Numbered from the stretch's first letter, positions 20,841-32,468 are shown. The stretch: DNA of 64,000 nt from an uncultured Tateyamaria sp. (GCF_947503705.1 NZ_CANNES010000008.1:62001-126000); one strand, 5' to 3'. The notes: a model not told the origin generated them from the sequence alone. Made by a program: numbers and translations.

Positions 20841-21493
20841 TACCGCGTCGTTTCCGTCAGGCGGCGCTTGACGTAGTCGGTCGTGTGATCAATCAACGTG
20901 TCCATATGCGGTTCTTCAAAGAAGTGGCCAGCGCCCTCGATTTGGGTATGGGTGATCGTGATGCCTTTTTGCTCGTGCAACTTGCTCACGAGACCTTCGG
21001 TATCGGCGGGCGGCGCCACGCGGTCGGCTGTGCCGTTGATGATCAAACCCGAGGACGGGCAGGGCGCCAGGAACGAAAAGTCGTACATGTTTGCGGGTGG
21101 CGAGACACTGATAAAGCCTGTGATCTCGGGCCGTCGCATCAACAGTTGCATGCCGATCCACGCCCCAAAGGAGAAACCGGCAACCCAGCAATGCTTGGAA
21201 TTGTTGTTCATCGATTGCAGGTAATCGAGCGCCGAGGCCGCGTCGCTGAGCTCGCCAATGCCCTGGTCATATTCACCCTGGCTGCGGCCAACGCCGCGGA
21301 AATTGAACCGCAACACGGTAAAACCCATGTTGTAGAACGCATAGTGCAGGCGGTGCACAACCTTGTGGTTCATGGTGCCGCCAAACTGCGGATGTGGATG
21401 CAGCACGATGGCAATCGGTGCATCACGTTCTTTTTGAGGGTGATAGCGGCCTTCGAGGCGGCCTTCGGGTCCGGGAAAAATGACCTCGGGCAT
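20840..21493 (-). CDS. alpha/beta hydrolase
   Basis: A 217-residue hydrolase of the short COG2945-like type. The nucleophile elbow is GFSFGAWIG; the acid is in NGTADRV and the His in EGAGHFF, giving a complete Ser-Asp-His triad. An LHPHPQFGGTMNHKVV oxyanion region is present. I start at the ATG at 21493 (MPEVIFPGPEGRLEG); the frame runs upstream to 21616 without a better start. First gene of the operon, diverging from iscR. Confidence 0.8.
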   Translation of the reverse strand: MPEVIFPGPEGRLEGRYHPQKERDAPIAIVLHPHPQFGGTMNHKVVHRLHYAFYNMGFTVLRFNFRGVGRSQGEYDQGIGELSDAASALDYLQSMNNNSKHCWVAGFSFGAWIGMQLLMRRPEITGFISVSPPANMYDFSFLAPCPSSGLIINGTADRVAPPADTEGLVSKLHEQKGITITHTQIEGAGHFFEEPHMDTLIDHTTDYVKRRLTETTR

Positions 21494-21545
21494 ATGTGCG
21501 GTGTCCTCGTCGTTTCTTTGGCGTCGTTTTGTGCAATCCGATTTC

Positions 21546-21574
21546 TTGACGAATTTGATCGGATACTTTAGAAC
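21546..21574 (+). promoter_or_regulatory. predicted sigma-70-type promoter of the iscR-suf operon
   Basis: TTGACG at 21546-21551, a 17-base spacer, and TAGAAC at 21569-21574. The -10 element overlaps the Irr-type palindrome. About 90 bases lie between the -10 and the iscR start. Confidence 0.5.
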
Positions 21575-21583
21575 GTTTCTAAA
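21567..21583. promoter_or_regulatory. Irr box (ICE motif) in the iscR-suf promoter
   Basis: TTTAGAA-CGT-TTCTAAA is a perfect 7-3-7 inverted repeat and matches the known alphaproteobacterial iron-control element bound by Irr. It covers the predicted -10, so Irr binding would be expected to change transcription with iron. The match is seen; the regulator is inferred. Confidence 0.75.
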
Positions 21584-21663
21584 TGTCGTGTCGGGGTGTA
21601 TTCGCCCGTGTGGCAAGGGATGTATGGCCTCTGGCCTGCAAGGTCAATTGGGGGCGTGCTGCT

Positions 21664-22125
21664 ATGAAGCTTTCAACCAAAGGCAGATATGCGATGGTGG
21701 CGCTGAGCGATATTGCGTTGCAGCCTGCCGACACACTTGTGAGCCTCGGCGACATCGCGGCCCGTCAGGATATTTCCTTGCCCTACCTTGAGCAGCTTTT
21801 CGTAAAGTTGCGCCGTGCTGATCTGGTGACTTCGGTGCGTGGTCCAGGGGGCGGATATCGCCTAGCCAAGGCCCCGTCGGACATTCGCGTTTCCGATATC
21901 CTGGCGGCTGTCGATGAAAAGGTGGATGCGATGCACAAAGGGGCCGGGGCGTCCGGGGCTGCGTCAGGCTCTAAGGCGCAATCGCTGACCAATCGGTTGT
22001 GGGAAGGATTGTCGGCACATGTCTATGTGTTCTTGCACCAGACCCGCTTGTCGGATGTGATCCAGAACGAATTGGCCCCGTGCCCTGCGGTTCCGCATCT
22101 TTTTGCGGTGGTTGATGATGGTTGA
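21664..22125 (+). CDS. iscR: IscR-type Rrf2 regulator with a single cysteine
   Basis: A 153-residue Rrf2-family repressor of Fe-S biogenesis genes. The N-terminal winged helix (MKLSTKGRYAMVALSDIAL to RGPGGGYRLAKAP) is intact. The region where enterobacterial IscR has three Cys ligands (residues about 91-108) reads HKGAGASGAASGSKAQSLTN and has none. The only Cys is C140 (LAPCPAV). A cluster-binding IscR without the three Cys is known from Rhodobacter sphaeroides, so this is a lineage trait. First gene of the operon. Confidence 0.88.
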   Translation: MKLSTKGRYAMVALSDIALQPADTLVSLGDIAARQDISLPYLEQLFVKLRRADLVTSVRGPGGGYRLAKAPSDIRVSDILAAVDEKVDAMHKGAGASGAASGSKAQSLTNRLWEGLSAHVYVFLHQTRLSDVIQNELAPCPAVPHLFAVVDDG

Positions 22126-22130
22126 TGTCG

Positions 22131-22165
22131 ATTGGGGGCCAACCCCCAAACCCCCGGAGTATTTC
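22131..22165. repeat. dispersed intergenic GC-rich repeat (minus orientation)
   Basis: TTGGGGG-CCAA-CCCCCAA is a hairpin followed by the reverse of AAATACTCCGGGGG. The same AATACTCCGGGGG word with a G-run hairpin occurs at 45146-45176 on the plus strand. It lies in the gap between iscR and the desulfurase gene. Confidence 0.5.
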
Positions 22166-22188
22166 TTAAGAAGAGAAGGATGGACGTC

Positions 22189-23370
22189 GTGAGCCGTGTC
22201 TATCTTGATCATAACGCCACCACGCCTTTGCGGGCTGAGGCGCGGGACGCGATGATCGCCGCCATGGATGTGATGGGCAATCCTTCATCGGTGCATGCCG
22301 AAGGGCGCGCCGCCAAAGCCGTTGTGGAGCGGGCGCGGGCACAGGTCGCGGCGCTTGTTCGCTGTGAGCCGACGCAGGTCATCTTTACCGGGTCTGCAAC
22401 AGAGGCTGCTGCATTGGCCATCGCTCAAAAAGCCAAACATGGTGGGCGCTTTGCTGCGTTTGGTACGGAGCATGATTGTTTTCATGTCTGGAGCGAAGCG
22501 GACATCTGCGCACCATACGGTGCGGACGGTGCCATGACAGGAAACGGGGCGAAGGGGGTCTTCGCGATGATGGATTGGGTCTTGCAGCCTGTAGAGAAAC
22601 AGTGGTCGCCAGATCGCTCTGATCAGGCGCTTGTCGCAATGTCAGCCGCAAACAGTGAAACGGGATTGATGTTTAAATCGGTTCCAACTGACGAAAAAAT
22701 CAATGCTCTGATTTCCGGTACAGTGCCATTTGCAGTCGTGACCGACATCACCCAGTTAGCGGGTAAAGCAGCCATTGAATACAACGGCGACAAACGCCCG
22801 TCTTATGCGGTTTTGTCAGCGCATAAATTGGGCGGGCCAAAAGGTGTCGGTGCGCTTATTAATTTCACTGTCGACGACCCGACTGCGATGTTACGTGGGG
22901 GCGGCCAGGAAATGGGTCGTCGCTCCGGCACTGAGAACGTGATTGGAATTGCCGGTTTCGGGGCGGCCGCGGAAGCAGCGCAACGCGATGTAGATGCGGG
23001 AAAATGGGCGGCAGTGGAGAAACTTAGAAATATTCTAGAAACGGCCCTTGCTGCGGCGTCAAATGCTACTATTTTTGTCGGGAAAGAGGCGTTGCGCCTG
23101 CCCAACACCACCTGTTTTGCTACACCCGGCTGGAAGGGCGAGACGCAAGTGATGCAGATGGATCTGGCCGGTTTTGCCATTTCGGCGGGCTCGGCGTGTT
23201 CCAGCGGCAAGGTCAAGGCCAGCCGCGTGCTTGAGGCGATGGGTCTGGGAGATATTGCGGCCAATGCGGTCCGTGTGTCGCTGGGACTTGAGACGACCGA
23301 AGAAGATGTCATGCGCTTTGCCGATACGTGGGCGCAGAAGTTGAAGAAACACCAGGCGCGGGCCGCCTGA
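22189..23370 (+). CDS. cysteine desulfurase (NifS/IscS-like, group I)
   Basis: A 393-residue PLP enzyme that takes sulfur from cysteine. PLP lysine K213 is in [10 protein letters not shown] and the persulfide Cys C337 is in the long [17 protein letters not shown] loop typical of the IscS/NifS group. I choose GTG at 22189 because GAAGGA lies 8 bases before it and the family starts just ahead of [14 protein letters not shown] at 22180 is the alternative. The stretch 22600-23060 is AT-richer than the flanks and uses codons such as TTA, ATT and ACT. In Rhodobacter-type isc-suf operons this gene holds the second position. Confidence 0.9.
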   Translation: MSRVYLDHNATTPLRAEARDAMIAAMDVMGNPSSVHAEGRAAKAVVERARAQVAALVRCEPTQVIFTGSATEAAALAIAQKAKHGGRFAAFGTEHDCFHVWSEADICAPYGADGAMTGNGAKGVFAMMDWVLQPVEKQWSPDRSDQALVAMSAANSETGLMFKSVPTDEKINALISGTVPFAVVTDITQLAGKAAIEYNGDKRPSYAVLSAHKLGGPKGVGALINFTVDDPTAMLRGGGQEMGRRSGTENVIGIAGFGAAAEAAQRDVDAGKWAAVEKLRNILETALAAASNATIFVGKEALRLPNTTCFATPGWKGETQVMQMDLAGFAISAGSACSSGKVKASRVLEAMGLGDIAANAVRVSLGLETTEEDVMRFADTWAQKLKKHQARAA

Positions 23371-23399
23371 GCCGCGAAATTGCGAGAGGAATGTCTGAT

Positions 23400-24926
23400 A
23401 TGGACAATGTCGTAGATGATGTGATGGTCAAGGACGGTGTCGATCAAGAGACCGTTGACGCGGTTCGTGAGGTTGGCGGCGCTTATAAATACGGCTGGGA
23501 AACCGATATCGAGATGGAATATGCCCCCAAGGGTCTGTCCCCCGATATCGTCAAGCTGATCTCTGAGAAGAACGAAGAGCCGGAGTGGATGCTGGAATGG
23601 CGTCTGGCTGCCTATGAACGCTGGCTGCAAAAGGACGAGCCGAAATGGGCGATGGTCGATTATCCTGAGATCGATTTTCAGGACCAGTACTACTACGCCC
23701 GCCCCAAATCCATGGAGGTCAAACCCAAGTCGCTGGATGAAGTCGATCCCAAGCTGTTAGAAACATACGCCAAACTGGGCATTCCGCTCAAAGAACAAAT
23801 GATTCTGGCAGGCGTTGAGGGTGCCGAAGACCTGACCGACGCGCCCCGTAAGGTTGCAGTGGATGCTGTGTTTGACTCGGTGTCGGTGGGAACGACCTTC
23901 AAGGATGAATTGGCCAAGGCAGGCGTTATCTTCTGCTCCATTTCCGAAGCGATTCAGGATCATCCGGAACTGGTCAAGAAGTATCTCGGTTCCGTTGTGC
24001 CGGTTTCCGACAATTACTACGCGACGCTGAACTCTGCCGTGTTCTCGGACGGGTCGTTCGTGTATGTACCGCCGGGCGTACGTTGCCCGATGGAACTGTC
24101 GACCTATTTCCGTATCAACGCCGAAAATACTGGCCAGTTTGAACGGACCCTGATTATCGCCGATAAAGGCAGCTACGTCAGCTACTTGGAAGGGTGTACC
24201 GCGCCCCAACGTGATATTGCTCAGCTACACGCGGCGGTCGTCGAGATCATCATCGAAGAAGACGCCGAGGTGAAATACTCTACCGTTCAAAACTGGTATC
24301 CCGGCGACGAGAACGGCAAGGGTGGCATTTATAATTTTGTGACCAAGCGCGCCGATTGCCGGGGGGACCGGGCCAAGGTGATGTGGACGCAGGTGGAAAC
24401 CGGCTCTGCCGTGACGTGGAAATACCCGTCCTGCATTCTGCGCGGGGATGACAGCCAGGGCGAGTTCTACTCCATCGCCATAGCCAACAACATGCAGCAG
24501 GCCGATACCGGCACAAAGATGATCCATCTGGGCAAGCGCACCAAATCGCGCATCGTGTCCAAGGGGATTTCTGCGGGAAAGGCCCAGAACACCTATCGCG
24601 GGTTGGTTTCGATGCACCCGAAAGCCAAAGAATCACGGAACTATACGCAATGCGACTCGCTGTTGATTGGCGACAAATGCGGGGCGCACACCGTGCCCTA
24701 TATTGAGGTCAAGAATAACAGCAGTCGGGTGGAGCACGAGGCGACGACGTCGAAGGTGGACGATGATCAGATGTTCTATTGCCGCTCACGCGGGATGGAC
24801 GAGGAAGAGGCGGTGGCACTGGTTGTGAACGGTTTCTGCAAGGACGTATTGCAGGCCCTGCCGATGGAATTTGCCATGGAAGCACAGCAGCTTGTGGCGA
24901 TTTCCCTGGAAGGGTCGGTGGGGTAA
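23400..24926 (+). CDS. sufB: Fe-S cluster scaffold protein SufB
   Basis: A 508-residue SufB, the main scaffold of the SufBC2D complex on which 2Fe-2S/4Fe-4S clusters form. It has the family core ([22 protein letters not shown], seen in part as [36 protein letters not shown]) and the C-terminal SRGMDEEEA region. The ATG at 23400 is 9 bases after AGAGGA; an ATG at 23391 touches that site. It follows the desulfurase by 29 bases. Confidence 0.96.
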   Translation: MDNVVDDVMVKDGVDQETVDAVREVGGAYKYGWETDIEMEYAPKGLSPDIVKLISEKNEEPEWMLEWRLAAYERWLQKDEPKWAMVDYPEIDFQDQYYYARPKSMEVKPKSLDEVDPKLLETYAKLGIPLKEQMILAGVEGAEDLTDAPRKVAVDAVFDSVSVGTTFKDELAKAGVIFCSISEAIQDHPELVKKYLGSVVPVSDNYYATLNSAVFSDGSFVYVPPGVRCPMELSTYFRINAENTGQFERTLIIADKGSYVSYLEGCTAPQRDIAQLHAAVVEIIIEEDAEVKYSTVQNWYPGDENGKGGIYNFVTKRADCRGDRAKVMWTQVETGSAVTWKYPSCILRGDDSQGEFYSIAIANNMQQADTGTKMIHLGKRTKSRIVSKGISAGKAQNTYRGLVSMHPKAKESRNYTQCDSLLIGDKCGAHTVPYIEVKNNSSRVEHEATTSKVDDDQMFYCRSRGMDEEEAVALVVNGFCKDVLQALPMEFAMEAQQLVAISLEGSVG

Positions 24927-24929
24927 CTC

Positions 24930-25259
24930 ATGGCGGGTCTTGAGGACAATAGCATGGTTGTGCGCACATTTACGCACCCCAAGGCGGACGCCGCGGCAAC
25001 GCCAGCCCGAAGCGCTGGGGCAAGCGTTCCCGGGCGCATGTTCTTGGCTGTCATTGTTGGTGGGTTTTTGGGGCTGCTATTCAGCATCCTGATTGCCCCC
25101 GACTTTGCACTGGCTTTTGCCATCGGCGGCGCGATGAGTTTTGCCGCGGGAGCTGCCTTGCTTGTTCTCACCAAGTCTGACGACACCGCCCCAACCGGCA
25201 ACGCGCGCTCCGAAGAAGAGGTGCGACAAGCCTTGGCCGAGATTGAGGCGCGCAAGTGA
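24930..25259 (+). CDS. small membrane protein in the suf operon
   Basis: 109 residues: a 35-residue polar start, two membrane helices (MFLAVIVGGFLGLLFSILI and LAFAIGGAMSFAAGAALLVL), and a charged C-terminal tail (SEEEVRQALAEIEARK). I do not recognise the family. It starts 4 bases after the sufB stop and its stop overlaps the next start (TGATG), so it is fully within the operon. Confidence 0.75.
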   Translation: MAGLEDNSMVVRTFTHPKADAAATPARSAGASVPGRMFLAVIVGGFLGLLFSILIAPDFALAFAIGGAMSFAAGAALLVLTKSDDTAPTGNARSEEEVRQALAEIEARK

Positions 25260-25522
25260 TGGTTGGTCTTACCTCCCCTGCGCCGGAACAGGCAAGGATC
25301 AAGCGTCATACCGTTTCCGACACGGATGGCACGCGCGAGGGCGGCTTGGTCTTTCCCATCGTGTTCATCTTGGGGTTTGTCGCTGCTGCGATTGCACATC
25401 CTGATGCGCTGACCTCGTTCTGGGTATGGTTTGCGCTGTTGATGATGTCGGTGGCGGTGGCTGTTGGCGTACAGAAGACGGTTGCGCGACTTTATGGGCA
25501 TGAAGACGAGGACGACACATGA
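25259..25522 (+). CDS. second small membrane protein in the suf operon
   Basis: 87 residues with two hydrophobic helices ([21 protein letters not shown] and [18 protein letters not shown]) and an acidic end (HEDEDDT). No family recognised. Coupled on both sides: TGATG with the gene before, ATGA with the YbjQ gene after. Confidence 0.72.
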   Translation: MVGLTSPAPEQARIKRHTVSDTDGTREGGLVFPIVFILGFVAAAIAHPDALTSFWVWFALLMMSVAVAVGVQKTVARLYGHEDEDDT

Positions 25523-25833
25523 TCCTGACCACCACGAACACCGTTGAGGGCATGAAGATCACTGACTACCGCGGCATTGTCGTGGGAGAAGCGATCATGG
25601 GGGCGAATGTGGTCCGCGATTTCTTTGCGGGCATCACCGATATCATCGGGGGCCGGTCGGGGGCGTACGAATCGAAATTGCAGGATGCGCGCGACACCGC
25701 GATGCATGAATTGGAAGAACGCGCCGCTGCTCTTGGGGCCAATGCCGTTGTGGGTATTGATCTCGATTATGAGGTGGTGGGCGACAGTATGTTGATGGTC
25801 AGTGTCTCTGGCACGGCCGTCGTTTTGGGATAA
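25519..25833 (+). CDS. YbjQ/UPF0145 family protein (heavy-metal-binding domain type)
   Basis: 104 residues, matching the YbjQ family, whose structures form pentamers. Conserved parts seen: [23 protein letters not shown], given by its core [38 protein letters not shown]; and [14 protein letters not shown]. No enzyme activity is established. The location between sufB and sufC suggests, but does not prove, a link with metal or Fe-S metabolism. Confidence 0.85.
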   Translation: MILTTTNTVEGMKITDYRGIVVGEAIMGANVVRDFFAGITDIIGGRSGAYESKLQDARDTAMHELEERAAALGANAVVGIDLDYEVVGDSMLMVSVSGTAVVLG

Positions 25834-25869
25834 CCGCCCGTTTGGGCGAGAAGAACTAAGGAAGAAAAA

Positions 25870-26625
25870 ATGCTGACGATCAAAGACTTGCACGTCAAAC
25901 TTGAAGAAGAAGACAAGCAAATTCTGAAAGGCGTCGACCTCACGGTCGAGGCGGGCAAGGTGCATGCGATCATGGGCCCCAACGGCTCGGGCAAGTCGAC
26001 GCTGTCTTACGTCTTGTCGGGCCGTGACGGGTATGAAGTGACCGGCGGCGAGGCGCATCTGGGTGATGATGACCTGCTGGAGCTGGAGCCGGAAGAGCGC
26101 GCCGCCGCGGGCTTATTCCTGGCCTTTCAATACCCCGTCGAGATCCCCGGGGTAGGCAACATGACCTTCCTCCGCACCGCCGTGAATGCCCAACGCAAAG
26201 CGCGCGGCGAAGAGGAGATGAGCGCCGCAGAGTTCCTCAAAGTGGTCCGCGCGCGGGCCAAGGAACTCAAGATCGATGCCGATATGCTCAAGCGCCCGGT
26301 GAACGTGGGCTTCTCCGGCGGCGAGAAAAAGCGGAACGAAATCCTGCAAATGGCGATGCTGGAGCCAAAGATGTGCATCCTGGACGAAACGGATTCGGGC
26401 CTGGATGTGGACGCGATGAAGCTGGTCGCCGACGGCGTGAACGCGCTGCGCAGCGAGGGCCGCGGATTTCTTGTGATCACCCACTACCAGCGCCTGCTGG
26501 ACCATATCAAACCGGATGTCGTGCACATCATGGCTGACGGTCGCATCGTGAAAACCGGTGGCCCCGAACTGGCGCTTGAGGTCGAGAACAACGGCTATGC
26601 TGACATTCTGGCCGAGGTGGCGTAA
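25870..26625 (+). CDS. sufC: SufC ATPase of the SUF system
   Basis: A 251-residue ABC-type ATPase that drives SufBC2D. Walker A GPNGSGKST, Q-loop FQYPVEIPGV, signature VGFSGGEKKRNE, Walker B MCILDETDSGLDVDA and H-loop THYQR are all present. AAGGAAG precedes the start. The stop shares a base with the sufD start. Confidence 0.97.
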   Translation: MLTIKDLHVKLEEEDKQILKGVDLTVEAGKVHAIMGPNGSGKSTLSYVLSGRDGYEVTGGEAHLGDDDLLELEPEERAAAGLFLAFQYPVEIPGVGNMTFLRTAVNAQRKARGEEEMSAAEFLKVVRARAKELKIDADMLKRPVNVGFSGGEKKRNEILQMAMLEPKMCILDETDSGLDVDAMKLVADGVNALRSEGRGFLVITHYQRLLDHIKPDVVHIMADGRIVKTGGPELALEVENNGYADILAEVA

Positions 26626-27905
26626 TGGCGGCTCCAGCAGAAAAAATGGACACGACTGAAGCGCGGATTGCCGCGCTGTCGATGCCCCAAGGTGGGTGGT
26701 CGGATGCCGCGCGCGCCGATGCGTTGGCCCGCCTTCGGGCGATGGGCCTGCCCAACCGGCGGGATGAATACTGGAAATTCACCCGACCCGACGTTCTGAC
26801 CCAGGTTGAAACGCCGTCCGCCGCCGTGTTGGAGACCAGCGAAGCGCAGGTATTCTCCAACATCGACGCGCTGCGCATCGTATTCAACGATGGCGTATTT
26901 GATGCCGAGGCCTCTGATGATCTGGCCATGGAGCATGTCACCATCGACCGGTTGGCTGATACCAGTGCAGACATCCATTGGGCGGGTTCGCTCTATGGCC
27001 AGTTGGAAAAGAGCGGCCAAACCCCGGTTGCACGCCCCTTGGGCGCGCTCAACACGGCTTTTGCCACCGATGGCATCCTGATCCACGTGACAGGCAAGGC
27101 ACCGCGCCCCATTAACCTTGTCTACCATCATCGGGCCGAAAACTCCGAGGCGATCCTGCACCATGTGATCAAGCTGGACGCAGGGGCGGAACTGACCGTA
27201 TTGGAAACAGGCCCGGCTGCGGCCCGGTTCAACAAGGTTATGGAAGTTGACGTGGCCGACACGGCGGCCTTTCACCATGTGCGCGCCCAGGGTCGGGATC
27301 ATGAACGGCATGCAGCGACGCATATTTTCACCCGTCTGGGCACCGAAAGCACGTTCAAAAGCTTTACGCTCACCGTCAATGGGCGGCTCACGCGCAATGA
27401 TTGTGTGATCGAACTGACCGGCGACGACGCAATTGCCCATGTGGCGGGGGCCTGCGTGGGCGACGGCGATTTCCACCATGACGACACCGTGTTCATCACC
27501 CATGATGCACTGCGCTGCGAAAGCCGCCAGGTGTTCAAGAAGGTGCTGCGCAACGGGGCCGTTGGCGTGTTTCAGGGCAAGATCCTGGTCAAGGCAGGGG
27601 CACAAAAGACTGATGGCTATCAGATCAGCCAGTCGCTCTTGCTGGACGATGACAGCCAGTTCTTGGCCAAGCCAGAACTGGAAATCTATGCCGACGACGT
27701 GATCTGTTCGCATGGCAGCACGTCGGGGGCCATTGATGAGGAAGCACTGTTTTACCTGCGCTCGCGTGGTGTGCCGACCGAAATTGCGACCGACCTGCTG
27801 ACCCTCGCCTTTCTTGCCGAAGCGGTAAACGAGATCGAGGATGAGGGCCTGCGCGACGCGCTGGTTGAGCAGCTGGAAGGCTGGTTGGAGCGGCACCGGG
27901 GCTGA
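26625..27905 (+). CDS. sufD: Fe-S cluster assembly protein SufD
   Basis: A 426-residue SufD, partner of SufB in the scaffold. It shares the beta-helix fold and the C-terminal ALFYLRSRGVP segment; GAELTVLETG and CSHGSTSGAIDEEAL also fit. Overlaps the sufC stop (TAATG). Typical length. Confidence 0.95.
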   Translation: MAAPAEKMDTTEARIAALSMPQGGWSDAARADALARLRAMGLPNRRDEYWKFTRPDVLTQVETPSAAVLETSEAQVFSNIDALRIVFNDGVFDAEASDDLAMEHVTIDRLADTSADIHWAGSLYGQLEKSGQTPVARPLGALNTAFATDGILIHVTGKAPRPINLVYHHRAENSEAILHHVIKLDAGAELTVLETGPAAARFNKVMEVDVADTAAFHHVRAQGRDHERHAATHIFTRLGTESTFKSFTLTVNGRLTRNDCVIELTGDDAIAHVAGACVGDGDFHHDDTVFITHDALRCESRQVFKKVLRNGAVGVFQGKILVKAGAQKTDGYQISQSLLLDDDSQFLAKPELEIYADDVICSHGSTSGAIDEEALFYLRSRGVPTEIATDLLTLAFLAEAVNEIEDEGLRDALVEQLEGWLERHRG

Positions 27906-27906
27906 C

Positions 27907-28389
27907 ATGGCCATCACCAGCAATATCGCCGCGACCTATCGGGGACCGGGGCGCGTGATCACGCGGCTGTTGTCCTTGGGTCAGCGTGAGGATCGCGCGC
28001 TCATGTACCTGATGAGCGCGTGTATCATCATCTTTATTGCCCAATTGCCGCGACTGTCCCGCGAGGCACATTTGACGGGCCAGGAACTGGATATGCTCTT
28101 GGGCGGAACGCTGATGGCCTGGGTGATCATTGCGCCTTTGCTGATGTATATCATCGCATTTGTCGCGCGCGGCATTGGCATGATCCTGCGCGGCAAGGGC
28201 AGCGCCTATGGCGCGCGACTGGCCCTGTTTTGGGCGCTCTTGGCCTCGTCGCCGCTGATCTTGCTGCATGGGCTGACCGCCGGTTTTATCGGGCCGGGCC
28301 TTGAATTGCAGATCGTGGGCTTGCTGTGGTGCGTGATATTCTTTTGGTTCTGGATCGGCGGAAGCCTCGCACAGGAGCGTGGCGCATGA
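27907..28389 (+). CDS. membrane protein (YIP1-like), suf operon
   Basis: 160 residues with four predicted membrane helices (around LMYLMSACIIIFIAQL, LMAWVIIAPLLMYIIAF, LALFWALLASSPLILL and LLWCVIFFWFWIGG). The layout is like short YIP1-domain proteins, but the match is weak. It starts one base after the sufD stop, and its stop overlaps the next start by an ATGA. Confidence 0.7.
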   Translation: MAITSNIAATYRGPGRVITRLLSLGQREDRALMYLMSACIIIFIAQLPRLSREAHLTGQELDMLLGGTLMAWVIIAPLLMYIIAFVARGIGMILRGKGSAYGARLALFWALLASSPLILLHGLTAGFIGPGLELQIVGLLWCVIFFWFWIGGSLAQERGA

Positions 28390-28983
28390 AGTTCTGGGCA
28401 GAACTTGCCTTGGCAACGCTGCGCGACCCGCAGGCGACGGCGCGCCAGATCATGGACTGGCATTTGGGCCGGACCGAGCTTTACCTTGCCTTGATCGCCG
28501 TCACAGCGACCAATGCATTTCTGGCCGGAACGGCAAATTTTATCGCACCTGCACAGATGGACCCGGCGACCGCCCAGGCGGTGCCGATGTTGGCCTTGCT
28601 GGAACGGCCCTTGGTGCTCTTTGTGCTGATCGCGGGTGGGCTTGTGGTGACGGTGCATGCGCTGTTCTGGGCAGGCCGGGCGATGGGGGGCGGGGGCAGC
28701 CTGTCTGACATGCTGGCGCTGCTGACGTGGTTGCAGGCACTGCGTGCGGCGGCGCAGGCGGGTGTGTTGTTGTTGTCGTTGGCCGTGCCGGTTTTGGGCG
28801 GGCTGGTGGCCTTGGGCGTGGCCATCGTGGGTTTCTGGCTGCTCTTGCACTTCATCAGTGCGGCCTTGCGCCTCGACTCGCTTTTTCGGGCTTTTGGCAT
28901 CCTGCTCGCAGTGATGGCGGGCCTCTTGTTGGGATTGATGTTGCTGGTGACCATGATGGGGCTCACCGCCGGAGGATTGACAA

Positions 28984-28991
<8 letters not shown>
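28386..28991 (+). CDS. YIP1-family membrane protein, suf operon
   Basis: 201 residues: an N-terminal ATLRDPQATARQIMD segment, often seen in YIP1-type proteins (DPQxxAR), then about five membrane helices. No function is known in bacteria. It overlaps the gene before by 4 bases and sufS by 8 bases, so the pair is embedded between sufD and sufS. Confidence 0.75.
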
Positions 28992-30204
<1,213 letters not shown>

Positions 30205-30266
30205 ACCAGCAGAGGCGTACCAATAGGTACGCCTTACGGAGATTTTTGCACCTGTTTCGCGATTAA

Positions 30267-30343
<77 letters not shown>

Positions 30344-30395
30344 ACTGGGGCGCGGTATAGCGAGGCCAACCGCGCCCTGCAATTGCAAAACGCAG

Positions 30396-32354
30396 TCAGA
30401 GCGAGATGCGGAATTGCGCGAACCCGTCCGGCCCGTCGCCGGCAGGCTCGATCGTTACCCCTTGCACATCATCCACATAGTCCGCAGCCTTTGGACCGGT
30501 CTCGAACAGGACGGATGTGCCGGGCAGGGGGGCGAAGGACCAGTTGGCATCGGCGCGCGGGCTGATCGTGCCCTGGTCCACGATATAGCGCACAATCACG
30601 TCACGGTTTGTGTCGGGCGCTTCGAACACAACACTGTCGCCCTTGGCCCCGGGGAAGTTCCCGCCACCACCTGCGCGGTAGTTGTTGGTGGCGATGATGA
30701 ACTGCGCGTCCGGGTCAATCGGCGCGCCATCATACATCAGGTTCACGATCCGGTTGGCGCCTTCGTTGATCAGGTTGCCCTTGGGGTCGAATTTCGACGG
30801 TTGGCTAAGGTCGATCTGATAGGTCACCCCGTCCATCACGTCAAAGTTGTAGGATGGGAAATCGGGGTTTAGCAGCGGTTGATCAGCCGCGCCTGGCGTC
30901 ACCTGATTGAACATACCTGCCGAGCGTTCGAGCCAGTCCTTGACCTCGGCCCCCGTTACCAGAACCGCACGGGCCGTGTTGGGGTAGAGGTAGAGGTCAG
31001 AGACATTCTTGATCGCCACATCGCCTTTTGGCACATCCGTGAAATACTCCGGCCCCCCGCGACCACCGGCCTTGAACGGGGCGGCCGCAGAAAGGATTGG
31101 CAGCCCCTCGTATTCGGTGCCTTGCATCATGTCGCTGATATACCAGCTTTGGGCGATCGACACGATCTGCACCGATGGATCATCAGCCACCAACGCGAAA
31201 TAGCTGTGCAGCGGCGCATCCGTCTTGCCCACCGCGCGGCGCACATAGGCCAGCGTGGCATCGTGATCGGCCTGCACGCTGTCTAAAACGTTCTGCTGGC
31301 TTTCGACCAGGGCGGTGATGGAACGGTCTTCGTTGCGCTTGGAGATTGGCCGCGCCTCGGATGTATGGTTCACGATGCGCCAACTGCTGCCATCGCGTTC
31401 CAGCATCAGATCAATCAAGCCCAGATGCGACCCCCAGAACCCGCCCATGGCTGCGGGTTTGCCGTGGATTGTGCCGCCGGCCACATCAACGGCGGGCATG
31501 TCGGCATAGCTGGGAGAGGGGAAGACCTGGTGATGGTGACCCGTCAGGACGGCGTCGATGCCGTCAATAGCAGCCAGCGGAACAGAAGCGTTTTCCATCC
31601 CATCCACGTGATCGGCCGCCCCAATGCCCGAATGGCTGAGCGCGATGATGATGTCGGCGCCTTGCTCTTTCATCAGGGGCACCAGCGCGCGGGCCGTGTC
31701 CACGATGTCGCGGGCTTGTACGTTCCCTTCCAGATGGCGGCGATCCCAGTTCATCACCTGCGGCGGGACAAAGCCGATGAGGCCAACTCTGACCATATGC
31801 GCATTGCCGTCACCGTCCGTGACCGACCGGTCGAGGATCACGAAAGGTGGCACCAGGGTTTTGTCGGCGGCGGGCGCAGCCCCTTGTTCGGTGGCGACAT
31901 TGGCGCACACAATGGGGAAGTCGGCCCCGGCCAGTGATTTCATCAGGAAATCGAGGCCATAGTTGAATTCGTGATTGCCAAGCGTCGCGGCATCAAAACC
32001 CACAGTGTTCATGGCGGTGATGATCGGATGGCTGTCACCCTCTTTCATTCCCCGCTCATAGGCGATGTAGTCACCCATCGGGTTGCCCTGCAGGAAATCG
32101 CCATTGTCGATCAGCATGGAATTGGTGGCCTCGGCCCGAATACTCTCGATGATCGACGCGGTGCGGGCCAGGCCCACCGTATCGCGGGGTCGGTCGGCGT
32201 AATAGTCATAGGGAAAGACATGCACATGCAGGTCCGTGGTTTCCATGATGCGCAGATGCGCCTGGTTGCCCGCGGCGCGCAGGCTGAAGGGATGCAGGGC
32301 TGCAAATGTCGCTGTGGTCGCCAGAAACGTACGGCGCGAAATCAGATGTGTCAT
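30396..32354 (-). CDS. cpdB: 2',3'-cyclic-nucleotide 2'-phosphodiesterase/3'-nucleotidase, exported
   Basis: A 652-residue periplasmic nucleotidase that degrades cyclic and 3'-nucleotides for phosphate and nucleosides. It begins with a Tat signal ([18 protein letters not shown]), followed by the metallophosphatase core: [44 protein letters not shown], and TGHHHQVF. The C-terminal 5'-nucleotidase domain carries [19 protein letters not shown] precedes the ATG at 32354; a TTG 12 bases earlier is less likely. Lone gene. Confidence 0.93.
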   Translation of the reverse strand: MTHLISRRTFLATTATFAALHPFSLRAAGNQAHLRIMETTDLHVHVFPYDYYADRPRDTVGLARTASIIESIRAEATNSMLIDNGDFLQGNPMGDYIAYERGMKEGDSHPIITAMNTVGFDAATLGNHEFNYGLDFLMKSLAGADFPIVCANVATEQGAAPAADKTLVPPFVILDRSVTDGDGNAHMVRVGLIGFVPPQVMNWDRRHLEGNVQARDIVDTARALVPLMKEQGADIIIALSHSGIGAADHVDGMENASVPLAAIDGIDAVLTGHHHQVFPSPSYADMPAVDVAGGTIHGKPAAMGGFWGSHLGLIDLMLERDGSSWRIVNHTSEARPISKRNEDRSITALVESQQNVLDSVQADHDATLAYVRRAVGKTDAPLHSYFALVADDPSVQIVSIAQSWYISDMMQGTEYEGLPILSAAAPFKAGGRGGPEYFTDVPKGDVAIKNVSDLYLYPNTARAVLVTGAEVKDWLERSAGMFNQVTPGAADQPLLNPDFPSYNFDVMDGVTYQIDLSQPSKFDPKGNLINEGANRIVNLMYDGAPIDPDAQFIIATNNYRAGGGGNFPGAKGDSVVFEAPDTNRDVIVRYIVDQGTISPRADANWSFAPLPGTSVLFETGPKAADYVDDVQGVTIEPAGDGPDGFAQFRISL

Positions 32355-32445
32355 GGTGTCCCCCAAAGTGTTGACTACAACCGTAGGCTAGGGGGCTAAT
32401 CCTCTCATGTCACAGAAAGATGTCAGGGCCGGCAATTCTTTGCAC

Positions 32446-32468
32446 AAAAAAAACGCCCCGATGGGGCG
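32446..32468 (-). terminator. terminator of the MepK-like gene
   Basis: On the minus strand CGCCCC-ATC-GGGGCG is followed by eight T. It lies 30 bases past the stop of the gene at 32498. Confidence 0.85.

Noticed and set aside
23024-23038. TTAGAA-ATA-TTCTAG, an Irr-like palindrome inside the desulfurase gene
   Set aside because: It departs from the full 7-3-7 form, sits in coding sequence in an AT-rich patch with no promoter next to it, and can be explained by chance.
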